Shown: positions 54,117 through 64,000 of the stretch, in pieces
Layout of the letters: each line of letters begins with the position of its first letter
How positions within the stretch are numbered: the stretch's first letter is position 1
NCBI GenBank assembly: GCA_016785225.1
Contig: JAFBJZ010000512.1
Span: forward strand, 7,353,001 to 7,417,000
DNA from: Psettodes erumei
Taxonomy: Eukaryota; Chordata; Actinopteri; Pleuronectiformes; Psettodidae
Direction: 5' to 3'
Length of the DNA stretch: 64,000 nt
Program-made: the position numbers and the translations under genes
The notes under the pieces: model-generated
What the model was told of the DNA's origin: nothing
What the model saw: only the letters and a program-made list of their open reading frames with translations
Database searches by the model: none

Positions 54117-55495
54117 GGTGTGTGTATGTGGTGCGTAGGCATATGTGTGACACAGGAAAGAGAGTATGCAGAACCTGAATCAATATGAAAAATGTTGCTT
54201 ATCTTTAACCAGCTATCCATTACTTGGAAGTCAGTTCATGGCTGAAAAATGACTCAAAAGGCATTTTCCAGCTAAATTAAAATCAGTTTTTTATATGACA
54301 ATAGTAATTCCACTAATTTGGTTTGAAATCATGCAAGCCAAAGCTTATCAATTTTCTTGCTTGCAATAGGATAAGTAATTTCTTTTGAATTTAAAACTAA
54401 GCATACAGACAACTGCAGCAGATAATGTTTTACAAAAAAATTTGGTAAGATGAAAATGCTCTCATGTTCCATGCTGTCTTTGTTCTGCTCATTATCGTCA
54501 GTCGCTACATGTCATCATTCTATCATCTTTTGAATGATTTGGTTAGAAAATGTGAGGCCAAATCACTATAATAGTACTATATTTGTCTCTTTTGTGCTCT
54601 GACACTTATAAAGTAGAAAGAGGGATATTACGTTGTCCAAGAAGAAAATAGGCATAAACTTAAAAGTGGGGAAAAACTAAATTGCTGTAGACAAAACTGT
54701 CTCACTGACATGTGGCGGCAGAAGAGATGCTTTTAAAACCTTGTGTTCATGCTCATATCAGGCTGAGAATGTCTATGTGTGTGTATGTGTGTGTTTGTGG
54801 CTTCCATCAGTACCACTCTGTACCCTCCAGTCTCTTCCACCACCCCCCGAACACACACACACACACTCCACTGTACCACTCCCCATTAACACACCCTCTG
54901 CCTCTAATGGAGTTCACTGCACACCACTTTCCGCCTGAACACGCAGGAGAGGAGTGCAGCTAATAGCAGTCGCACAGTTGGAATACATGGGTGTGAGCTG
55001 GATTTAATGTATGCCACTAGAGCAGTGTTGGCAGACAAGATTGTGTTATCTGCTGCGGTGTGTATGGGCCCAGCCCATCTGTACAGTGACATCCTTCATA
55101 AATGAACCACGCTGAGCTGAGATGGCTGTCTCTGAGCCTGCGCTTAAGTCCGGGTGCTGCAGTGATGCCTCTGATGCGTGTGCAGTATCTTGTCTTCGTA
55201 TCATGAACAGTCAAAGAATATGTCACATTTGTAAGTCACCCTTTAGGGTTCTACAACTTGAGTTTGACAAGAGGTTTGAGTGAAATTGGTGGAATTGGGT
55301 ACATGGTGCACTTCATTACACCTTCATTTTCATGTCATTCAGCAAATGAAACAATGAATGCACTACTTGTAAAAGCACGCTTATTCATCTCCTTGATCTT
55401 GAATTTGATATGCCCTCTTGACCTGATTATATTCAAATAACCTAATGATGTAAATGGGTGAGAGCTAACCTCTCCTTTCTTGATTTGTTCCTAAG

Positions 55496-55645
55496 GGGCG
55501 GAGGCCATGTTTTCCCAGCAGCCACAGGACCTGGTGGTGGTGGCGGGCCAGCCTGTGACATTACCCTGCACTATTCCTGGTTACCACGGCATTGTCTTGT
55601 GGATCAAAGATGGCCTGGCACTGGGGGTTGGCAGGGACCTCTCTG
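55496..55645 (+). CDS. kirrel3: Kirrel3-like internal exon: N-terminal half of Ig domain 1
   Basis: This internal exon encodes the first half of Ig domain 1 of a Kirrel/Neph cell-adhesion protein. The reading frame enters as the last two bases of a glycine-type codon, passes through [11 protein letters not shown], and ends one base into a codon. The acceptor AG is at 55494-55495, after a pyrimidine-rich tract with a CTAAC branch-point match at 55465-55469. The donor GTAAGG begins at 55646. Both junctions are phase 1 and the exon is 150 nt. Visible hallmarks are the first Ig cysteine in TLPC, the core tryptophan in VLWIKDG, and the family signature [17 protein letters not shown] and [11 protein letters not shown] match KIRREL3 as I know it better than KIRREL1 or KIRREL2. 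In the family, domain 1 mediates homophilic and nephrin-type binding in trans at the cell surface, in synapse targeting and filtration-barrier junctions. The ATG at 55507 is an internal methionine, not a start codon. Paralogue identity among fish kirrel3 copies is not resolved. Confidence 0.95.
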
Positions 55646-58600
55646 GTAAGGAGCAGCATCCACTCTATCACCTTGCATTTCTCCATCAACCTAGTTTCCT
55701 CAGTTAATTACATTCTGTATACAGGCTGCTTTTTGTCATCGAAAGTGCCCTTGTGTCAATGCATGACTCTGTACCAAATATATCACTCCACAGACCCATA
55801 AAAGAGGCCTCATAATAGTATGTTGCAAAGCAACTCTTGCATGAAACATCAATTGTTATATCACACAACATGAGCAGCAAAAGCAGGAGAGAACTGCTGT
55901 GTCTGTTAGATGCAGACCAAAATCCCATATACTTTGTGTTTGGCAAAGAAGCACAAAAATCTGCATGAAATGTGAAATCAATAGTGGCACTGGTCTTTCT
56001 CTGGTGCTTCATGGCTGCTAAATGGCTTTCTGAAAGTAGCTGGCATCCTCTAATTACACAGCACCTGATGTATAATTGCCTTAATTGTTTAATTTGGAAT
56101 AGAAGTGACTACTGCACTGTCATTTAGTAGCCTGTTGTTCCACCAGACCAGGCTTTACCTATATTCATGACCTTGATGAATTTCAAGGAAACACATTGCC
56201 ACCTTAATAAACATTTACAACCTTTTGAAGCGCTAGGCTATTGAATGAGAAAATCCATAAAAGCGCTGTACGCCACATAATTTATTGAAATGACCATTAA
56301 ATTCTTCCAAAACAGAGATCCGTGTGACTCTGTATACAGTACTCCATTCACAAGAAGATACATGCAGCCCTTATTTTAGAGTTTTCTTATTTGCATCTCA
56401 CACTTCCGATTTTTGTGACTGCAAGAAATCTAGAATAATTGTAATTCAGGGCACAATGACACAGTACCCAACTGTGACCATTTATGTGGCACAAAAGTCT
56501 CTTATGATCAGGAGTGATTAAATATGCATTCCACTAGAGATTGAAGGTCCTCTACCCTCCGACCTTTACCAAACACTCTTAGAGGCCTTCTCTGTCACTG
56601 ATGTGGTCTGTAATTAAACCTCAGTGGCTGACAGAGCCCCAGTAAAGCCATCCTATTCCCTGTCCAAGTCCTTATCTGGCCCAAGGGAGGCTGAGAGGTT
56701 GAAGTAAACAATGGTCCTGCAGTCTTCAAGACGACTACGGAGGAAGAGGGGCCCTGCAGGGGGAGGACTGTGAAACCGAACGAGAGAGAGGATGGAAGAG
56801 AGTGCCCAGTTTTATAAAGGATTGGATTGAAGCTGACTTTTTTATCAAATGTATTTATTCATTTAACAAAACAAGACAATGAAGATGAAATTTCATTTCA
56901 AAAACGGGCAAGACAGAGGACAGAGAAAAGATCGGACCTTCGTGTACAGAATGCAGTACTCCTGACGTAGCCCTTCTTATCTGAATAATCAGGCCCAGGA
57001 TGTAGAGTCGAAGTGATCTTTCTCTCTTAAAGCGTTTAAAAATCCCACAGGGTTTTGTATGAGGAGAAATAGCTGCCTGCCTGCAGAAGATAGGTTGCTA
57101 AAATCAACAGTATGATATGGACAGGGGCTGAGTGCCTTCTATTGAGACAGATGACACTTTTTTCAAAATAAAGCATTCCACAGCTGTCCTTTTTATCACT
57201 CCTGCCTACATAAACAAGCAATGCATGTGGCAGTAAAAGAGTGATGGTACATCCACTGCAAGATGTGCACAATGAAAGGAAAGTGGCAGCTGCATACATA
57301 AAAAGTGCAACGAATCAAATGTTGCATGGAGCATTTCAATAATATAGGTCTGCTCGGCTATTCATAGAAAGGAGCTGCGTCGGCAACGGCATGCTCCGCC
57401 TGGGACCTGTTTCCATTCACAGGAGCAGTGATTAAACTGAGAGAACTCTTTCACCATTCAGTGCAAGAAATCACGGCACAAAAGCCAATGATTCCTATCC
57501 CTGTCCCTGAATTTCCCATTCATTCCCTTTTGTGTCACGCTTTTCCCCCCTAATTAAAGAAAAGTAAAGTGGCCCCACAGTAGCTCAGTACATACCAATC
57601 ACTGTCATGAATATGCATGACAAAGAATGCATCTGCTACGCATGAAAATGGTGACTACAGACAAAACAGGTATAAATGAATTCTCCCAGTGCACGCACAG
57701 TAAAATGGAGACGGAAGTGTTTGTATGCATTATGCCACGTCGCTCAGGATATTGGAGAATGAGCTCTTGAGAGGATAAGTGACAGTTAGTAGACCTTTAC
57801 CAGCGAGCATGTGTCACTCTCACCTCTCATGAGAGAAACTGAACACCGGTCACCTGTTTGCAGCTGCAGCAAACCTGTTCCTCTCCCCTCGTGATTAGAC
57901 TGTGTGAAACATGTTCTTGGTGAATGCGATAAATCACCAGTCCATGCCTCAAGTGACTGTATACTTGCACATGCACACATGCGCATACACCATTGATCCA
58001 GCCTGAAGACAAATCCATTCGCCCCTGATGGATTCATTACTTCTTAATGGCCCTATTTTACATTGTTTGCTTTGGGTAACACATTGTGTCTTTGAAATCT
58101 GCTGAGATCTAAGATCAATGGCCATTTACAGGTACACATCACATGCGCAGAGGTGATCAGTCTTCATGTGTGCCAGTATAATTTCAATCATATTGACAAA
58201 ATGCGTGATCATGCTGCTCATAAGGTGGCAAAATCATATTACAGAATGTTTACGTTCTTTGAAAATGAGATTACAATATTCTTATCATTTGCCATCCACC
58301 ACAAATGCAGATTACTTCTTTTTTTTTGGGAGGGGGGTTCAGCTAATGTGCAGAGATGAAACTGGAACAGAGCCATATCCTCACACAGCAAAATTATTCT
58401 TAGTTTGCCAGAGGCACAGATGAGGTAATTGGCCAGATCATCTGTTTGCGTGACATAAATTTACACAGTTTGTATGTTGCTACAATTAAGAGGAGTAAAA
58501 CAAAAGTGCATTTGAAGTAAATTATGGCTATTGGGTAGGTATTGTAAGGACTGGCTAGGTTGACTGGAGTCAAATCAAGGTCACATCACTCAGAGTGTGC

Positions 58601-60438
58601 AATGATCATTACCCTTGTGATCCACAATGGCATTATTGCTTTTAATCTCATCAAGAACATAAAATTGAAGCAAAATGGTTCTCTTGGTGACCTTGTATGC
58701 ATAATGGTGTGTCCTCTATTTTTAGACACTATTCTGAGCATGAAAACATGGAATGCTCCTTTTCATCAATGGTTATTGATATAAATGGGCGCTTTTAGTT
58801 GTGACCAGGTCTCAATTAACCCTGTTCAATGTACAACCTGTTTTACCGTTTTACTGCCTTGCTATAGCTCAGTGTATGGCACATTTTAGGAAGTGAATTC
58901 AATTCATTGTTTTTAGTTTGCTCACCACTTTAGCTTTCCTCAATTTATCTGCTGCACAGCTGTAATAGTCACGTTAAGGTGGCCTTCTGTCCTTCATCCT
59001 CCTGCCGTATAGACCCACACGTAGGCGGCTGCAATGCAGAGAGTTGCTTAATCGGCTGTAACTCACCCCACCAGCATAAAATGAGCCCACTTCATGCTCT
59101 ATTAAAGGCAACTGGATTCAATGAAGCAACAGTCTGTAATTGGACTTTGAGCTTAGGATGGGTTTTTGTAAGAGACATATTCAAACATTTAAAAATGTAT
59201 ATATTGCTGCCCAGTCTCTTATGTTCCTTCTGAGTGCTAAAACATATAAACAGCCTTTAAAACCTTTACAGTCAAAGACTGAAGTGTTTGGGGATCTCTG
59301 AAGTGAACATGAGTCATTGGCTTGCTGTTACTGAGAAATCAATATTTTACACTCCAACATTTGTTGGTCTTGACCCAACAGTTGGATGGGTATTGATAGA
59401 CTTTTCTGGAAAGGACATGACAAGTGTGTGAGTCTGAAGTATGAAGTATTAGTTTACAAAGTGCCAAGTTGGAGTGAGGTTTTGTTAAAAGTCTGGCCTT
59501 GCTCTGCTGCAAAATTTTTTTCATTTCTATCCATCAGTATCATTGATCAATTACTTAAGGACCACTGGAGGTAATTATTTTATGGAAATCCTTCTTAACT
59601 TTTCTCTTTTTTTTTGGAGTGCAATCTTTTATCAACAGACATTCTCATTTCATTCCACACACTCTATCCTCAATAATTAGAAAGATGGAGTGAAAAGAAA
59701 AGAAAAGGGATCATGGGAGACAAGCAATTCCAAAAGCAGGAGAAATAACCCATAAAGCTTCCCAGTCAAACACATTCTTCTTCCTGCTTATTTGTCCCGG
59801 TGGAGGGATGTACTCCATAGCACACTCACAATGCATATTTTGATGTTGGTTAAGGGGATATCTTTAAAATCATCTTGCTTGACTTGTGTAAAATGCCCAG
59901 GTCTCTGGGATATTGCACTGCTTTCTCACATTATTAAACTATAAATCATTTCACAGAGCAACGGTGAAACAACTCAAACTCGAGCTGTTCCTGTTTACGG
60001 TTGCAGTAAAACATCATTTTCCAGAATGCAGCATCCTCCACAGCTGCTCATTACCATTGCCAGGAGTGCTATAAAACATGTATGAAAATGCATTGTGAGT
60101 AAATTAACAAATCAGAGAAACACATTAAAGTAATCTATTACTGAGCAATCTGCAATTTGAATTATCTGGTTTTGCAGCTCCATTAAAGTGAACATACTTG
60201 TGCAATGTAATGTTATGCATGGACACATCTGTTTATGCTTTTCAGCAGATACAACTGAACTACACAATAAACCAAATCACTTAAGACAGAAGTTAGACAA
60301 CATGTGTGCGTCTTTTTCTTAGGTTTTGTTGTTGGCTTAAATATACAAAGCTTTAAGATGACAGCTTTACCTTCTTGCACTTGGCAAACATTCTGATTTT
60401 GAAGGGGATTAAAATGAACAAATGTGTTTGCGCTGCAG
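55646..60438 (+). other. Intron between the two Ig-domain-1 exons
   Basis: This is a GT-AG intron of 4,793 bp in phase 1, with donor GTAAGG and acceptor GCTGCAG. Possible branch points for the 3' end are CTGAT at 60393-60397 and TGAAC at 60415-60419. The body is AT-leaning unique-looking sequence with short poly-T and AG-rich patches, such as AGAGAGAG near 56783. No other exon with paired splice sites and family similarity was recognised. A somewhat CpG-richer patch lies at about 57360-57420. Confidence 0.9.
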
Positions 60439-60588
60439 GCTATCCTCGTTACACAGTGATTGGCGACCACGGTTCAGGAGAGTATCATTTGCGAATCCAG
60501 CGCGTCGAGCTGATGGATGATGCTGTGTTTGAGTGCCAGGCTGTCCAAGCTGCCATGAGGTCCCGTCCCGCCCGACTCACTGTGCTAG
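60439..60588 (+). CDS. kirrel3: Kirrel3-like internal exon: C-terminal half of Ig domain 1
   Basis: This next exon of the same gene completes Ig domain 1. The acceptor AG is at 60437-60438 (TTGCGCTGCAG, with a short pyrimidine tract) and the donor GTGAGT begins at 60589. Both ends are phase 1 and the length is again 150 nt. The base carried over from 55645 plus GC makes a glycine codon, followed by [17 protein letters not shown]. The Ig hallmark L-x-D-D-A-V-F-E-C supplies the second disulfide cysteine, and the domain ends in [10 protein letters not shown], the edge of Ig domain 1 before the linker to domain 2. The [15 protein letters not shown] and [10 protein letters not shown] blocks are typical of KIRREL3. 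The intron between the two halves is 4,793 bp. An in-frame ATG at 60414 lies upstream of the acceptor and is intronic. The exon for domain 2 was not found in the remaining 3.4 kb, so the gene continues beyond the window. Confidence 0.95.

Positions 60589-64000
<3,412 letters not shown>

Noticed and set aside
55507..55707. Frame read from ATG at 55507 through to 55707 as a small separate gene
   Set aside because: The ATG is an internal codon of the Kirrel3-like exon. Family similarity stops at the GTAAGG donor at 55646, and the remaining residues are intronic.

Overview
This window looks like vertebrate nuclear DNA, most likely from a ray-finned (teleost) fish. It has long AT-leaning non-coding stretches, many (CA)n, (GT)n, (GA)n, (AAT)n and (AT)n microsatellites, GT-AG introns, a short inverted-repeat transposon and fragments that look like common fish retroelement tails. 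Nothing points to a bacterial, plasmid or viral genome, and there are no operons, Shine-Dalgarno sites or CRISPR arrays.

The only coding sequence I can support is two consecutive exons of one plus-strand gene, at 55496-55645 and 60439-60588. Each is 150 nt and lies between phase-1 splice sites. Joined, they encode the complete first immunoglobulin domain of a Kirrel/Neph-family adhesion protein. The residues are clearly closer to KIRREL3 (Neph2) than to KIRREL1 or KIRREL2. I cannot tell which of the duplicated fish kirrel3 copies it is. The signal-peptide exon is not recognisable upstream and the second Ig domain exon is not seen downstream, so the window holds a middle slice of a very long gene.

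Layout: 1-55495 is probably the large first intron (or intron plus upstream DNA). It holds simple repeats, two strong palindromes (4162-4205 and 12171-12194), several segments that look like candidate enhancers (about 10040-10320, 12940-13150, 22690-22930, 24820-24935 and 45120-45360), a diverged direct duplication (48215-48805 and 50475-51005) and a 0.57-kb inverted-repeat transposon with an internal subrepeat (52350-52915). 55646-60438 is the 4.8-kb intron between the two exons. 60589-64000 is the start of the next intron and carries a pure (AT)50 tract. The many other open frames of 60-195 codons are best explained as chance.

The exon calls are strong because frame, splice sites, Ig hallmark residues and family match all agree. 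The regulatory calls are inferences from motif content alone. I saw no new multi-gene system. The most interesting unexplained items are the duplicated intronic segment, the inverted-repeat element and the RFX/AP-1/CRE-like motif cluster.
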